Positions 55,180 to 64,000 are shown, counted from the first letter of the stretch. The stretch: 64,000 bases of DNA from an uncultured Carboxylicivirga sp. (GCF_963674565.1 NZ_OY771430.1:5146001-5210000), one strand, 5' to 3'. The notes: generated from the sequence alone by a model not told the origin. Program-made: numbers and translations.

Positions 55180-57615
55180 TTATTTGTATTGCCAACTGTC
55201 AGCAGGCCTTTCAGAAGCCATCCGGTACGATTGATAGAAAACCGATAGATATGCCAAGCCTGCAACAAAAACTGCATCCAGAATAAAAATAAAACCATTT
55301 AAAAATCGAGCATATGCATAACTCTCGATCCATGCTGTCAAAGCAATAAATGCTGGTAATATAGATAAGATGACACCAATAATTATGTACAGACTAAAAT
55401 CAGAAAATATTTGAAGAATAATGCTTTGGCGTGAAATACCCAATACTTTTTTTATTCCAATGTCTTTAGATTTGTATTCGGTAATAAAGGCGGTTAAGGC
55501 AATTATTCCAAGAATTGTCATGAATAGAGATAAAATGGCGAAAACCGAAATAATTTTAGCTATTCGAATATCTTCTTCATATAAATTTGATAGTCGGTTA
55601 GTAAGCATTTGCCACTCAAAAGGAGAACTTTCAGAATATTTTTTCCAGGTTTCATTAATAAGTTGTGATGTCGCAACTGTATGTTGTGCATTAAGTTTTA
55701 CCAGGATATAATCGAAATTCATTTTTTCTCCCATCAGAATTAATGCCAATGGTTTAATTTTTTCATAATATGTTTCAAAATGAAAATCTTTTACAACACC
55801 AACCACGTTTAATTCAAAATCTTTATTTCCGAAGACTTCAATCTTTTGACCCAATGGTTTTTTTATGTCATATTCGGTAATTGCAGTATGATTGAGTAAA
55901 ATTCCTAATGAATCACCTTCCTCTTCATCCAAAAAGCGCCCTGTCTTCAAGGTAAGATTAAGCATGGTGAAATAATCCCTATCGACATAATTCATTGGTA
56001 AGACGGCTACTTTTTCATTTACACCATTTTTTATTTTGAAGGTCCCCTGAAAGTAATCATCTCCGGGCAGACTGCTGCAAGCACTTACAGACACAATGCC
56101 ATTTATTCTAAGAAGGTCGGATTTGAAATTTTGATAGTTTTTACCAATTGCACCGCCTCTTTCAATTACCATTATGTTTTCAGAGTCGAATCCCGGATTA
56201 TATTGGTTGATGTAACTGATTTGCCACCACATACCCGTTACAACTATTAAAAGGAAAATACTTATTGCAATTTGAGCACATACAAATATACCTCTTACCA
56301 GTAAACCGTTATTTTTAATTCTGTAGTTGCCTTGTAAAATATGCTTTGGTTTTAATCCGGAAAAGAAAAAGGCAGGAAAGGCTCCGGACATAATGCTGAC
56401 AAAAAGAACCAGCATTAATATCCAGAAGAAATCAATCCATCCTGTTAAAATTGAAAAATTAAGTTGTAGGTTGAAGAAGAAATTAAAAAAGGGTATAAGA
56501 AGTTCAAGCAAAACAAGTCCGAAGAAGGTTGCGCTTAAACTGTATAAGATTGCTTCTGTAAGAAATTGCCATACTAATTGTCGTCGCCCAGCGCCAACCA
56601 TTTGACGCAATGCAACTTCGTTAAATCGTCTGCGAGCTTTGGCTGTTGTTAAATTGATGAAATTTATACAGGTTGTTAGCAGTATAAAAACAGCAATGAA
56701 AATGAACAGATTAATATAGACGGGTTTTGAATTAGGCTGTAATTCGGCAGTTAAATGAGAATGTAAATGTATATCAGTTATTGGCTGCAGATAAAAATCA
56801 AGTTTTATGCTGTCAGTTGATAATTCTGAATTTAGAGTTTCTTTAACCTGAGGTAACAGCAGGGCATCTTTTTCTTTATTAAAATTTTCTTCAAAATACC
56901 TTGATTCAACTGCAGGCTTAAGTTTAATATAAGTATAGCAATTAAGATAGAGCCAGTCTTTCTTCCAGTTTTGAACATACGTAGTATCTGCCTTCTTGAG
57001 CAAGATTGCATCAATTGTTGATATTGATGCCAGGAAATTAAATTTGAAGTGACTTGTTACGGGCATATCTTCACAAATGCCTGTCACTTTATAATTCATA
57101 TTTGCTCGCGTAATAATTTTACCTATCGGATTTTGCTCGCCAAAATATTTCTTAGCTGCAGATTTGGTTAGAACTACCGAATTAGGTGAGTTTAATAAAT
57201 TTTCATCTTCGCTTGCAATGATCTCAAGATCGAATATTTCAAAAAAGGAAGCATCTGCAAATCGAAAATGCTCCTCATTAAACTTTATATCCTCATATGA
57301 AACAACATTATTGGCTCCGGGTACAAAACGAACAACAGACTCTACTTCGTCATATTTTGTCATTAAATCGCCCAAAGGCATTGGGCTGGTGGCACTATTA
57401 ATAAAATTGGAGCTTAAAATACCTTTTGTAGCAACACGATAAATTGACTCACTTTGATTGAATGATTTGTCGTAACTTAACTCATGCTTCACCAACAGAA
57501 GTACAAGCAGACTTAATGTAATGCCAACAGATAAGCTTAAAATATTAAGAAACGAGTAAAATCCTTGTTTCCTGATATTTCGTACGGCAACTTTTATGTG
57601 GTGCTTCAGCATCAT
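55180..57615 (-). CDS. ABC transporter permease of the FtsX/MacB type
   Basis: 811 residues, double-length. One N-terminal TM helix is followed by a periplasmic MacB-like core (about 50-280). Three TMs, each with FtsX-type sequence (RRRFNEVALRQMVGAGRRQL), come next, then a second periplasmic core and three to four C-terminal TMs (YKSKDIGIKKVLGISRQSII). This is the layout of Bacteroidota FtsX-like permeases often found beside NtrC-type regulators. It starts three bases after the ATPase gene. The cargo is unknown; antimicrobial or lipid export is possible. Confidence 0.88.
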   Translation of the reverse strand: MMLKHHIKVAVRNIRKQGFYSFLNILSLSVGITLSLLVLLLVKHELSYDKSFNQSESIYRVATKGILSSNFINSATSPMPLGDLMTKYDEVESVVRFVPGANNVVSYEDIKFNEEHFRFADASFFEIFDLEIIASEDENLLNSPNSVVLTKSAAKKYFGEQNPIGKIITRANMNYKVTGICEDMPVTSHFKFNFLASISTIDAILLKKADTTYVQNWKKDWLYLNCYTYIKLKPAVESRYFEENFNKEKDALLLPQVKETLNSELSTDSIKLDFYLQPITDIHLHSHLTAELQPNSKPVYINLFIFIAVFILLTTCINFINLTTAKARRRFNEVALRQMVGAGRRQLVWQFLTEAILYSLSATFFGLVLLELLIPFFNFFFNLQLNFSILTGWIDFFWILMLVLFVSIMSGAFPAFFFSGLKPKHILQGNYRIKNNGLLVRGIFVCAQIAISIFLLIVVTGMWWQISYINQYNPGFDSENIMVIERGGAIGKNYQNFKSDLLRINGIVSVSACSSLPGDDYFQGTFKIKNGVNEKVAVLPMNYVDRDYFTMLNLTLKTGRFLDEEEGDSLGILLNHTAITEYDIKKPLGQKIEVFGNKDFELNVVGVVKDFHFETYYEKIKPLALILMGEKMNFDYILVKLNAQHTVATSQLINETWKKYSESSPFEWQMLTNRLSNLYEEDIRIAKIISVFAILSLFMTILGIIALTAFITEYKSKDIGIKKVLGISRQSIILQIFSDFSLYIIIGVILSILPAFIALTAWIESYAYARFLNGFIFILDAVFVAGLAYLSVFYQSYRMASERPADSWQYK

Positions 57616-57618
57616 CTG

Positions 57619-58302
57619 TTATAGTCTGTTTTTAATGTTTTCAGTAATAATATGTCCGTCAAAAATTTGAATAATGCGTTGTGCTTTTTCTGCATCGTTA
57701 GCCGAATGACTTGCCATTACAATGGTTGTACCCTTTTCGTTGATCGAATTTAAGGTGTTCATAATGGTGCTTCCGGCACTTGAATTTAAGCAGCCTGTTG
57801 GTTCATCAGCCAGAATAATATCCGGATCAATAACCATTGCACGACCAATTCCAACCAGTTGTTGCTGAAGACCGTTTAATTGATTTGTATAATATGATTT
57901 TAAATGTGAGATATTTAATTCTTTAAGAATGGAATTTACTTTCTTATATCTGTGTTGCTTATTATATTTTAAATATTGAAGAGGTAATTCAATGTTTTCA
58001 TAAACATTAAGTTCATCTATTAATCCAAAGTTTCTAAAGATATTACCTATGCTCCCTCTTCGAAGATTAATTCGTTGTCTTTCTTTAAGTTTTGTCACGT
58101 CATGTCCCATCATCAAAAAATCACCAGATGTGGGGGTGTCAATTAAACCAAAAATATTCATCAGTGTAGTCTTGCCCGAACCAGATGGCCCAAGCAGGCA
58201 TACAAACTCACCTGCTTCAATGTCAATGTTGACATTTTGAAGAATGGTTTGCTCAACACCACCATTCCTGTGTATCTTGGTTAAGTTTCGTGTGTGAATC
58301 AT
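57619..58302 (-). CDS. ABC transporter ATP-binding protein with degenerate Q-loop and signature
   Basis: 227 residues from the ATG at 58302; the longer frame needs a TTG and would run through operator-like repeats. Walker A GPSGSGKT (38-45), Walker B IILADEPTG (about 162-170) and the H-loop His199 are intact. The Q-loop reads NIFRNFGLIDEL with Arg90 where MacB-type ATPases have Gln. The signature reads LNGLQ (142-146) instead of LSGGQ. The protein is otherwise MacB-like and pairs with the permease downstream. The two changes could mean weak or regulated hydrolysis. Confidence 0.85.
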   Translation of the reverse strand: MIHTRNLTKIHRNGGVEQTILQNVNIDIEAGEFVCLLGPSGSGKTTLMNIFGLIDTPTSGDFLMMGHDVTKLKERQRINLRRGSIGNIFRNFGLIDELNVYENIELPLQYLKYNKQHRYKKVNSILKELNISHLKSYYTNQLNGLQQQLVGIGRAMVIDPDIILADEPTGCLNSSAGSTIMNTLNSINEKGTTIVMASHSANDAEKAQRIIQIFDGHIITENIKNRL

Positions 58303-58317
58303 TTTACCTTTAATTCT

Positions 58318-58331
58318 GTCCGATAATGAAC
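58318..58331. repeat. Operator-like repeat, degenerate copy
   Basis: GTCCGATAATGAAC followed by AAT. It matches GTTCGTTATCGAAC at 10 of 14 bases and lies exactly 20 bp from the perfect copy at 58338. Confidence 0.4.
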
Positions 58332-58337
58332 AATTGT

Positions 58338-58354
58338 GTTCGTTATCGAACAAT
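58338..58354. repeat. Operator-like palindrome, copy 1
   Basis: GTTCGTTATCGAACAAT: arms GTTCG / CGAAC around TTAT (six-base arms if the flanking T and A are counted). The same 17 bases occur at 58596-58612. It lies 36 bp upstream of the ABC ATPase start. Confidence 0.6.
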
Positions 58355-58595
58355 GTTTATTGTCTTATTTTTTAGAATATCGTCCCCTCTACAAAAGTGA
58401 TTTTTTCATCTTTTGTGTAAAATATCTACTTCAAATATCAGATATTCAGCAATTAACAGCTTTCGTTACACGGTAAAGGTTATTGTCTTTGGTTAGGTTT
58501 CCATTGATTGTATTATCACTTCTTGTGCCAATGTTGTTAATGCTTTAAAATCAAGCTTATTACATAAACGGCATTCTTTTTGTTTCGAGAATACC

Positions 58596-58612
58596 GTTCG
58601 TTATCGAACAAT
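58596..58612. repeat. Operator-like palindrome, copy 2
   Basis: GTTCGTTATCGAACAAT, identical over 17 bases to 58338-58354. It lies 56 bp upstream of the NtrC-type regulator. The pair brackets the divergent intergenic region 58303-58668, which holds no gene. A -24-like TGGCAC on the minus strand (58525-58530) lacks a matching -12. Confidence 0.6.
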
Positions 58613-58668
58613 ACAGTGACCTTTTTCATTTAGAATATGGTATATTTAGGTACGAAAAACTCAATCTT

Positions 58669-60045
58669 ATGACTCAGAAATCAGGACGCATACTGGCAGT
58701 AGATGATAACGCTGATATATTATTTGCATTAAAATTGCTTCTTAAGCCTCATGTGGAGCACATTGTAACTTCCACCGATCCTACAAAAATACCAGCTATT
58801 ATGGCTGATGATATATTTGATGTGATACTTCTGGATATGAATTTCACAAAGGATGCTATTAGTGGACAGGAAGGATTTAGTTGGCTGGAGAAAATTCTTG
58901 AAATTGATCCATCGGCTGTTGTGCTTTTTATTACAGCCTACGGAGATGTAGAAAAGTCGGTTAAGGCTATAAAAGCAGGTGCAACTGATTTTATTTTGAA
59001 ACCATGGCAAAACGAAAAGTTATTGGCGACAGTTTCTTCTGCTATCAAGCTTCGTCAATCACGTGAGGAAGTTAAGGATCTGAAGTCGAAACAACGTGAA
59101 ATGAATACAATACTGGATCAGCCATTTGCTAATTTTATTGGTATTTCACCCGGTATGCAAACTGTATTTAATACCATCAAGAAAGTTGCAGCTACAGATG
59201 CAAATGTATTGATTTTGGGAGAGAATGGTACTGGAAAGGAGTTGGTTGCCAGAGCGCTGCATCGTAATTCGCTTCGTAAAGATGAGCCATTTATAAGTGT
59301 TGATTTGGGAGCCTTAAGTGAAACGCTTTTCGAGAGTGAGTTATTCGGACATGTAAAAGGGGCATTTACAGATGCTAAGGCTGATCGTCCTGGTAGATTC
59401 GAAATGGCTAATGGAGGTACATTGTTTCTGGATGAAATAGGAAACCTTTCCCTGCCATTGCAAGCTAAATTATTGACAGTACTAGAAAGAAGAGAGGTAA
59501 CGCGTGTTGGAGCAAATAAACCCAGACCAATTGATATTCGATTGATTTGTGCTACCAATATGAATCTGAAGCAGATGGCCAGTGAGGATAATTATCGTCA
59601 GGATTTAATTTATCGTATCAATACCGTTGAAGTAGAGTTGCCTCCTTTGCGTGAAAGACCAGAAGATATACCAGTTCTGGCAGAGCATTTTCTAAAGATT
59701 TATTCTCAAAAATATAAGAAGAAAATTAACAGACTTTCAGCAAAGGTCATCAAAAAGCTAACCAGTTATCCATGGCCGGGTAATGTGCGTGAATTTCAAC
59801 ATATTGTGGAGCGAACCATTATTATGAGTGAGTCTGCCAACCTGGAAGAGTCAGATTTTCAATTGTCTTCTGTTCAGGTGAGTACCGAAGGATTTGAATT
59901 TGATTCATATAATCTGGAAGAAATTGAAAGACACATAATTGAAAAAGTTCTTCGAATGAACAGGGGTAATGTATCAAAAGCTGCAGCAGACCTGGGATTA
60001 ACAAGAACATCTTTATACCGACGATTGGAAAAACATGGCTTATAA
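58669..60045 (+). CDS. NtrC-family sigma54-dependent response regulator
   Basis: 458 residues. The receiver domain (1-125) has Asp56 (VILLDMNF). The AAA+ domain (about 145-375) has Walker A GENGTGKE, contact loop GAFTDA and Walker B GTLFLDEIGN. The Fis-type HTH is NVSKAAADLGLTRTSLYRRL. It is divergent from a MacB-like ABC operon and is followed by its kinase with an 11-base overlap. Two identical 17-bp palindromes lie in the shared intergenic region. The likely role is to activate the ABC operon and perhaps itself. Confidence 0.92.
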   Translation: MTQKSGRILAVDDNADILFALKLLLKPHVEHIVTSTDPTKIPAIMADDIFDVILLDMNFTKDAISGQEGFSWLEKILEIDPSAVVLFITAYGDVEKSVKAIKAGATDFILKPWQNEKLLATVSSAIKLRQSREEVKDLKSKQREMNTILDQPFANFIGISPGMQTVFNTIKKVAATDANVLILGENGTGKELVARALHRNSLRKDEPFISVDLGALSETLFESELFGHVKGAFTDAKADRPGRFEMANGGTLFLDEIGNLSLPLQAKLLTVLERREVTRVGANKPRPIDIRLICATNMNLKQMASEDNYRQDLIYRINTVEVELPPLRERPEDIPVLAEHFLKIYSQKYKKKINRLSAKVIKKLTSYPWPGNVREFQHIVERTIIMSESANLEESDFQLSSVQVSTEGFEFDSYNLEEIERHIIEKVLRMNRGNVSKAAADLGLTRTSLYRRLEKHGL

Positions 60046-61396
60046 TAACTTCAGGATCAATTTTATTGTTCGTACCCTACTTTTAGCAGGGTCTATATTT
60101 GCCTTCTTTTATTTGTTTTTCGAAACCGAGTTAACTATGACATTGGTTCTGGTTGGGCTGTTGATCGGCTTCCAGATTTTTGCCATGATTCATTATGTTG
60201 ACAGAACAAACCGGGTTTTGAATAATTTTCTTGAGTCAATCCGTTATTCTGATTTTACCCGGACTTTTCAGGTTGAGAGTCTTGATTCTTCATTTGATAA
60301 ATTAAAAAAGTCGTTTAATGAAGTAATTAAGGATTTTCAGGAAGTGAGAGCTGAGAAGGAGGAAAATTATTATTATCTGCAGACTGTAATTCAGCACATT
60401 GGAATCGCTTTAATTGCTTATAGTAAAGATGGAAAGGTAGAGTTGATCAACAATGCCACCAAAAAACTTTTTCAAGTCCGATCGTTAAGTAACATACAAT
60501 CATTAAGAGATTTTAGTCCTGAGTTAGTGGAGAAGCTTCTTACAATTAATCATGGAGAAAACAGCTTGATTCGAGTTCAGGAAAAGGATGAATTGTTGCA
60601 ACTTTCAGTTTATGCCACCGAATTCAAAATACATAACCGTACGATCCTTCTTACTTCGATTAAGAATATTCAGAATGAATTGGAAGAAAAAGAGATGGAG
60701 TCGTGGCAGAAACTGATACGTGTGTTAACGCATGAAATCATGAACTCCATAACGCCCATATCGTCATTATCATCCACGATTAGTTTGATTTTGAAAGATC
60801 TCGCTAATGATTTGCAGGATCAGGATATTCCGGGTGAACATTTTGAAACCATTAAAGAAGTTGAAGGAGCTCTTGATACAATCTATAAGCGAACCGATGG
60901 ATTGATGCATTTTGTAAATACCTATCGAAACCTGACAAAAATACCAACTCCTACATTCTCGATTTTCCCTATAAGTCAGCTCCTTAATAATATAAAGGGA
61001 TTGCTGGCAGAGGAATTAAAGACAAAGGGAGTGAAGTGTAATATTCAGATAGAACCAGAATCGCTGGAATTGTCTGCTGATGAGAAATTAATTGAGCAGG
61101 TAATTATCAATTTGGTTCAGAATGCAATTCAGGCTTTGGATGGTCGCGAAAATGCAGAGATTACGCTGCGGGCCTTTTTGAATAAGCGTGGAAGAATTAC
61201 TATACAGGTAATTGATAACGGTCAGGGAATATTGCCCAATGTACTGGATAAGATATTTATACCCTTCTTTACTACCAAACCTCAGGGTTCGGGTATTGGG
61301 TTAAGTTTATCAAAACAGATTCTCAGACTGCATGGTGGTAACATTACAGCGTACTCTGAAGTTGAAAAAGAAACAAAGTTTACCTTGACTTTTTAA
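60035..61396 (+). CDS. Membrane sensor histidine kinase partnered with the NtrC-type regulator
   Basis: 453 residues. Two N-terminal TM helices (about 10-28 and 33-52) have little periplasmic loop between them. A HAMP/PAS-like region follows (about 60-210; HIGIALIAYSKDGKVELINN). The kinase core has His233 in VLTHEIMNSITPISSL, N box INLVQNAIQAL, G1 VIDNGQGI and GSGIGLSLSKQI. Almost no residues lie outside the membrane, so the signal is probably sensed in the membrane or cytoplasm. Its stop overlaps the convergent rex stop by 4 bases. Confidence 0.92.
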   Translation: MAYNNFRINFIVRTLLLAGSIFAFFYLFFETELTMTLVLVGLLIGFQIFAMIHYVDRTNRVLNNFLESIRYSDFTRTFQVESLDSSFDKLKKSFNEVIKDFQEVRAEKEENYYYLQTVIQHIGIALIAYSKDGKVELINNATKKLFQVRSLSNIQSLRDFSPELVEKLLTINHGENSLIRVQEKDELLQLSVYATEFKIHNRTILLTSIKNIQNELEEKEMESWQKLIRVLTHEIMNSITPISSLSSTISLILKDLANDLQDQDIPGEHFETIKEVEGALDTIYKRTDGLMHFVNTYRNLTKIPTPTFSIFPISQLLNNIKGLLAEELKTKGVKCNIQIEPESLELSADEKLIEQVIINLVQNAIQALDGRENAEITLRAFLNKRGRITIQVIDNGQGILPNVLDKIFIPFFTTKPQGSGIGLSLSKQILRLHGGNITAYSEVEKETKFTLTF

Positions 61397-62037
61397 GTGT
61401 TGGCTTTCATGCGATTAAACATCACGGCAAGGTGTGCATACAATGAAGTGTTTTGAACTACCACACCATCATTAACTTTAATGTTAACTGGAGTAAAGTT
61501 CCAAATGCCCTGTATGCCACTTTCGACCAAACGATCGGCAACTTCCTGCGTTTTGTCTACCGGTACAGTAAGTATTCCGATTTTAACTCCGTTTTCCTGC
61601 ATGCGGGTCAGTTCATCAAAGTGATATATTTCAACGCCTTCAATGGTTTTGCCAACCACTTGCGGATCAATATCAAATGCAGCAACAATTTTTAAACCGA
61701 ATTGCTTTAAGCCATAGTCGTGAAGTAATGCCTTACCCAAACTACCTACACCAAATAAGTATGCCTCATCTACAACTGTAAAACCTAAGAAATCTTCAAG
61801 AACATCAATTAGTGCATCTACTTCGTAACCAACCCTTGTTTTGCCAACAATGCTTGTGTATGAAAGATCCTTAGTGACCTGTGTGGGGTCAACACCCATA
61901 TCTCTGGCAATAAGTGTTGATGAAATATATTTATGCCCGTCTCGCTGAGCCAGCTTAAGATATGAAAGATAGCAAGGCATACGTCGTAGGGCAGGTTCAG
62001 GTACCAAACGGTTCTTTTTACGGTTAATTAGCGACAT
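61393..62037 (-). CDS. rex: Redox-sensing transcriptional repressor Rex
   Basis: 214 residues. The N-terminal winged helix (about 12-85; PEPALRRMPCYLSYL, SSTLIARDMGVDPTQVTKDL) is followed by the NAD(H)-binding Rossmann domain with GVGSLGKALLHDYGL (usually GVGNLG) and FDIDPQVVGKTIEG. The C-terminal helix contains NTSLYAHLAVMFNR. Rex represses fermentative and hydrogenase genes until the NADH/NAD+ ratio rises. No TTGTGAA-type Rex site was recognised at the hydrogenase operon in this window. Confidence 0.95.
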   Translation of the reverse strand: MSLINRKKNRLVPEPALRRMPCYLSYLKLAQRDGHKYISSTLIARDMGVDPTQVTKDLSYTSIVGKTRVGYEVDALIDVLEDFLGFTVVDEAYLFGVGSLGKALLHDYGLKQFGLKIVAAFDIDPQVVGKTIEGVEIYHFDELTRMQENGVKIGILTVPVDKTQEVADRLVESGIQGIWNFTPVNIKVNDGVVVQNTSLYAHLAVMFNRMKANT

Positions 62038-62255
62038 GCTTATGTTTTTCTGATATTCTTAAAATGTATTATTTTTTATGGGCATCATGCAATAATAAAA
62101 CTTTTAAGGGTAAAGTCAAAAAATAAGGTTGATGAAATCTGCTATTTTATTGTTTACAAAGCTGAATAATGTTTAATTAAATGCTGGGATTTGCTCATTT
62201 TTATCATTGAAAGCAGTTTTACTACATGAATTGAACGAGGAATTATTATTAACCT

Positions 62256-62287
62256 TTGATGATGCGGAAAGATTGTATTATTTTTGC
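62256..62287 (+). promoter_or_regulatory. Housekeeping promoter for purM
   Basis: -33 TTTG at 62256-62259, a 20-base spacer, and -7 TATTTTTG at 62280-62287, an exact fit to the Bacteroidota consensus. The purM start is 38 bases downstream. The rest of 62038-62325 holds nothing recognised. Confidence 0.8.
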
Positions 62288-62325
62288 ATGCCGAAATAGG
62301 GTAAAAACCTGATAAATTATTATTT

Positions 62326-63495
62326 GTGAGTTCAGATTCGAGATACAATCAGCGCGGTGTTTCAGCATCAAAAGAAGACGTTCATAACGCCATTAAAAAC
62401 ATTGATAAAGGCGTTTTTCCAAAAGCATTCTGTAAAATCGTTCCGGATATTTTAGGAGGAGATCCAGAGTATTGTAATATTATGCATGCCGATGGTGCAG
62501 GAACCAAATCGTCATTGGCTTATATGTATTGGAAGGAAACAGGAGATTTATCTGTTTGGAAAGGAATAGCACAGGATGCTATTATTATGAATGTGGACGA
62601 TCTGCTGTGTGTGGGAGCCACTGAAAATATTCTGGTTTCATCAACTATCGGAAGAAACAAAAACCTGGTAACAGGTGATGTTATTTCTGCCATTATCAAT
62701 GGAACTGATGAATTACTGGCTGAATTACGTGATATGGGAATCAGTATCTACCCAACCGGAGGAGAAACGGCTGACGTAGGTGATTTGGTAAAAACCATCA
62801 TCGTCGACAGTACAGTTACCTGTCGTATGAAGCGTTCTGATGTTATTTCGAATCATACCATTCAGCCCGGAGATGTGATTGTAGGATTGTCATCGTACGG
62901 ACAAGCTACCTATGAGCAGGAATACAACGGAGGCATGGGAAGTAACGGTTTAACATCTGCCCGTCATGATGTTTTTGCTAAGTATTTGGCTGAGAAATAT
63001 CCGGAAAGTTTCGATGGTTCTGTACCTGCAGAATTGGTTTATTCTGGAAACTATAAATTAACAGATACAGTTAAAGGTGCTGAAGTTGATGCTGGTAAAC
63101 TGGTTTTATCACCAACCCGTACTTATGCACCTGTGATTAAAAAGGTACTGGACAAAATGCGTTCTGATATCCATGGAATGGTTCACTGCTCGGGTGGAGC
63201 CCAAACCAAGGTGTTACATTTTGTTGATGATGTACATGTTATAAAGGATAATCTATTTGATGTCCCTCCTTTGTTTAAAATTATTCATGAGGAGTCGGGA
63301 ACTGACTGGAAAGAAATGTACAAGGTGTTTAATATGGGACACCGTTTTGAAATATATTTGTCGCCTGAGAAAGCTGATCAGGTGATTGAAATTGCCAGAT
63401 CATTTAATATTGATGCTCAGGTGGTGGGAAGAGTGGAAGCTCACGAGGGTAAGAGACTGACCATCGAAAGTGAATTTGGTACTTTTATTTATTGA
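62326..63495 (+). CDS. purM: Phosphoribosylformylglycinamidine cyclo-ligase (AIR synthase)
   Basis: 389 residues starting at GTG, the first in-frame start after the promoter; SSDSRYNQRGVSASKEDVHN is the usual beginning in Bacteroidota. PurM marks are the ATP-binding HADGAGTKSSLAYMYW, the NVDDLLCVGA block, TGGETADVGDLV and GMVHCSGGAQTKVLHF. It catalyses ATP-dependent ring closure of FGAM to AIR, step 5 of purine synthesis, in the cytoplasm. prfA follows 55 bases downstream and may be co-transcribed. Confidence 0.95.
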   Translation: MSSDSRYNQRGVSASKEDVHNAIKNIDKGVFPKAFCKIVPDILGGDPEYCNIMHADGAGTKSSLAYMYWKETGDLSVWKGIAQDAIIMNVDDLLCVGATENILVSSTIGRNKNLVTGDVISAIINGTDELLAELRDMGISIYPTGGETADVGDLVKTIIVDSTVTCRMKRSDVISNHTIQPGDVIVGLSSYGQATYEQEYNGGMGSNGLTSARHDVFAKYLAEKYPESFDGSVPAELVYSGNYKLTDTVKGAEVDAGKLVLSPTRTYAPVIKKVLDKMRSDIHGMVHCSGGAQTKVLHFVDDVHVIKDNLFDVPPLFKIIHEESGTDWKEMYKVFNMGHRFEIYLSPEKADQVIEIARSFNIDAQVVGRVEAHEGKRLTIESEFGTFIY

Positions 63496-63550
63496 TAGAC
63501 TTAACAAAAGTCTGCCAATCATTTATTAACGATTTTAGTGAAAAAAGAAT

Positions 63551-64000
63551 ATGTCAACAAACTCTTTGCTTGATAAGCTGGAAGGCATTTTGATAAGATT
63601 TCAGGAGGTAAGTGAACAAATTACCAATCCTGAAGTAATTGCCGATACCAAAAGATATATCAAGCTTAATAAAGAATACAAGGATTTAGCAAAGGTAGCT
63701 GAAGTGCAAAAACGCTACAAAAATGCCTTGGATAATATTAAGTCGGCCCGCGAAATTCTGAAGGAAGAAACCGATCCTGAGATGAGAGAAATGGCCAAGA
63801 TGGAAATGGATGAGCTGGAAGATACGTTGCCAGGTATGGAAGAGGAAATTAAATTATTACTGATTCCTGCCGATCCTCAGGATGGTAAAAATGCTGTAAT
63901 GGAGATTCGTGCTGGTACAGGAGGTGATGAAGCAAGTATTTTTGCCGGTGATCTTTTCAGAATGTATACCAAATTTTGTGAAAGTAAAGGATGGCGTGTT
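63551..64000 (+). CDS. prfA: Peptide chain release factor 1, 5' part (runs off the window)
   Basis: The frame opens at the ATG at 63551 and is still open at the last base (150 codons). The N-terminal helical domain (LLDKLEGILIRFQEVSEQIT) is followed by the conserved start of the catalytic domain (IPADPQDGKNAVMEIRAGTG, then GDEASIFAGDLFRMY). The window ends before the PxT stop-codon-reading motif and the GGQ loop. RF1 ends translation at UAA and UAG. Confidence 0.95.
   Translation, partial: MSTNSLLDKLEGILIRFQEVSEQITNPEVIADTKRYIKLNKEYKDLAKVAEVQKRYKNALDNIKSAREILKEETDPEMREMAKMEMDELEDTLPGMEEEIKLLLIPADPQDGKNAVMEIRAGTGGDEASIFAGDLFRMYTKFCESKGWRV

Noticed and set aside
58510..58531. TGGCAC on the minus strand upstream of the ABC operon as a sigma54 promoter
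   Set aside because: The -24 half is good but the -12 half (GTGAT) lacks the required GC, and it is about 220 bp from the start codon.
59118..59558. 146-codon open frame antisense to the NtrC-type regulator
   Set aside because: It mirrors the conserved AAA+ coding sequence on the other strand and has no domain of its own.

Overview
The window is chromosomal DNA from a member of the Bacteroidota, most likely a fermentative anaerobe of the Bacteroidales/Marinilabiliales type. The evidence is: two SusC/SusD outer-membrane uptake pairs, a type IX secretion (T9SS) C-terminal sorting domain, -33 TTG / -7 TAnnTTTG promoters, a fused SecDF, few Shine-Dalgarno sequences, a typical Bacteroidota rRNA operon, and [FeFe]-hydrogenase genes. 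I saw no insertion sequence, phage gene or CRISPR array. The genus cannot be fixed without a 16S search.

Layout. 1-510: 3' end of pepD. 1082-6788: SusC/SusD/lipoprotein locus 1. 6921-11320: small lipoprotein and a 1323-residue BNR-repeat T9SS cargo protein. 11594-12094: orphan ECF sigma factor. 12183-14127: free-methionine-sulfoxide reductase followed by folM-, folX- and short folK-like genes, which look like a tetrahydromonapterin-type pterin cluster. 14379-19143: SusC/SusD locus 2, with a decayed second copy of the folK tail on its far side (about 19385-19492). 20003-23509: TPR sensor kinase and NtrC-type response regulator. 23585-29930 (minus strand): a hydrogen-sensing locus. 30241-34550: two TonB paralogues, a DUF4837 lipoprotein, a TPR protein and a small Cse60-like protein. 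34707-40361: SSS transporter, GH1 glycosidase, PAP2 phosphatase, patatin and an ATP-grasp-like protein. 40362-46546: rRNA operon 16S-tRNA-Ile-tRNA-Ala-23S-5S with two tandem promoters. 46991-55006 (minus): secDF, then tatA, a Ca/Na antiporter, lolD, a TIGR02757 gene, trmN6, and an ECF sigma/anti-sigma pair. 55180-61396: MacB-like ABC transporter divergent from an NtrC-type regulator and its kinase. 61393-64000: rex, purM and the start of prfA.

The most interesting region is 23585-29930. A sigma54 enhancer-binding protein with a PAS domain is followed, on the same strand, by an operon of (i) a HydS-like putative sensory [FeFe]-hydrogenase with a C-terminal Fe-S/PAS module and Ala in place of the proton-relay Cys, (ii) a SpoIIE/PP2C phosphatase with an unassigned C-terminal region, and (iii) a group-B-like [FeFe]-hydrogenase with intact H-cluster motifs. 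The 181-bp gap upstream of the operon holds a near-consensus sigma54 promoter (GG-N10-GC). Two near-identical 17-bp partial palindromes lie 51 bp apart upstream of it, at enhancer distance. This reads as a self-contained redox/H2 circuit: sensor hydrogenase, phosphatase, dedicated sigma54 activator and output hydrogenase.

Other points to follow: operator-like repeats between the ABC operon and its regulator, an ABC ATPase with a degenerate Q-loop and signature motif, matched palindromes upstream of both TonB paralogues, and repeated leader modules before both 16S and 23S.
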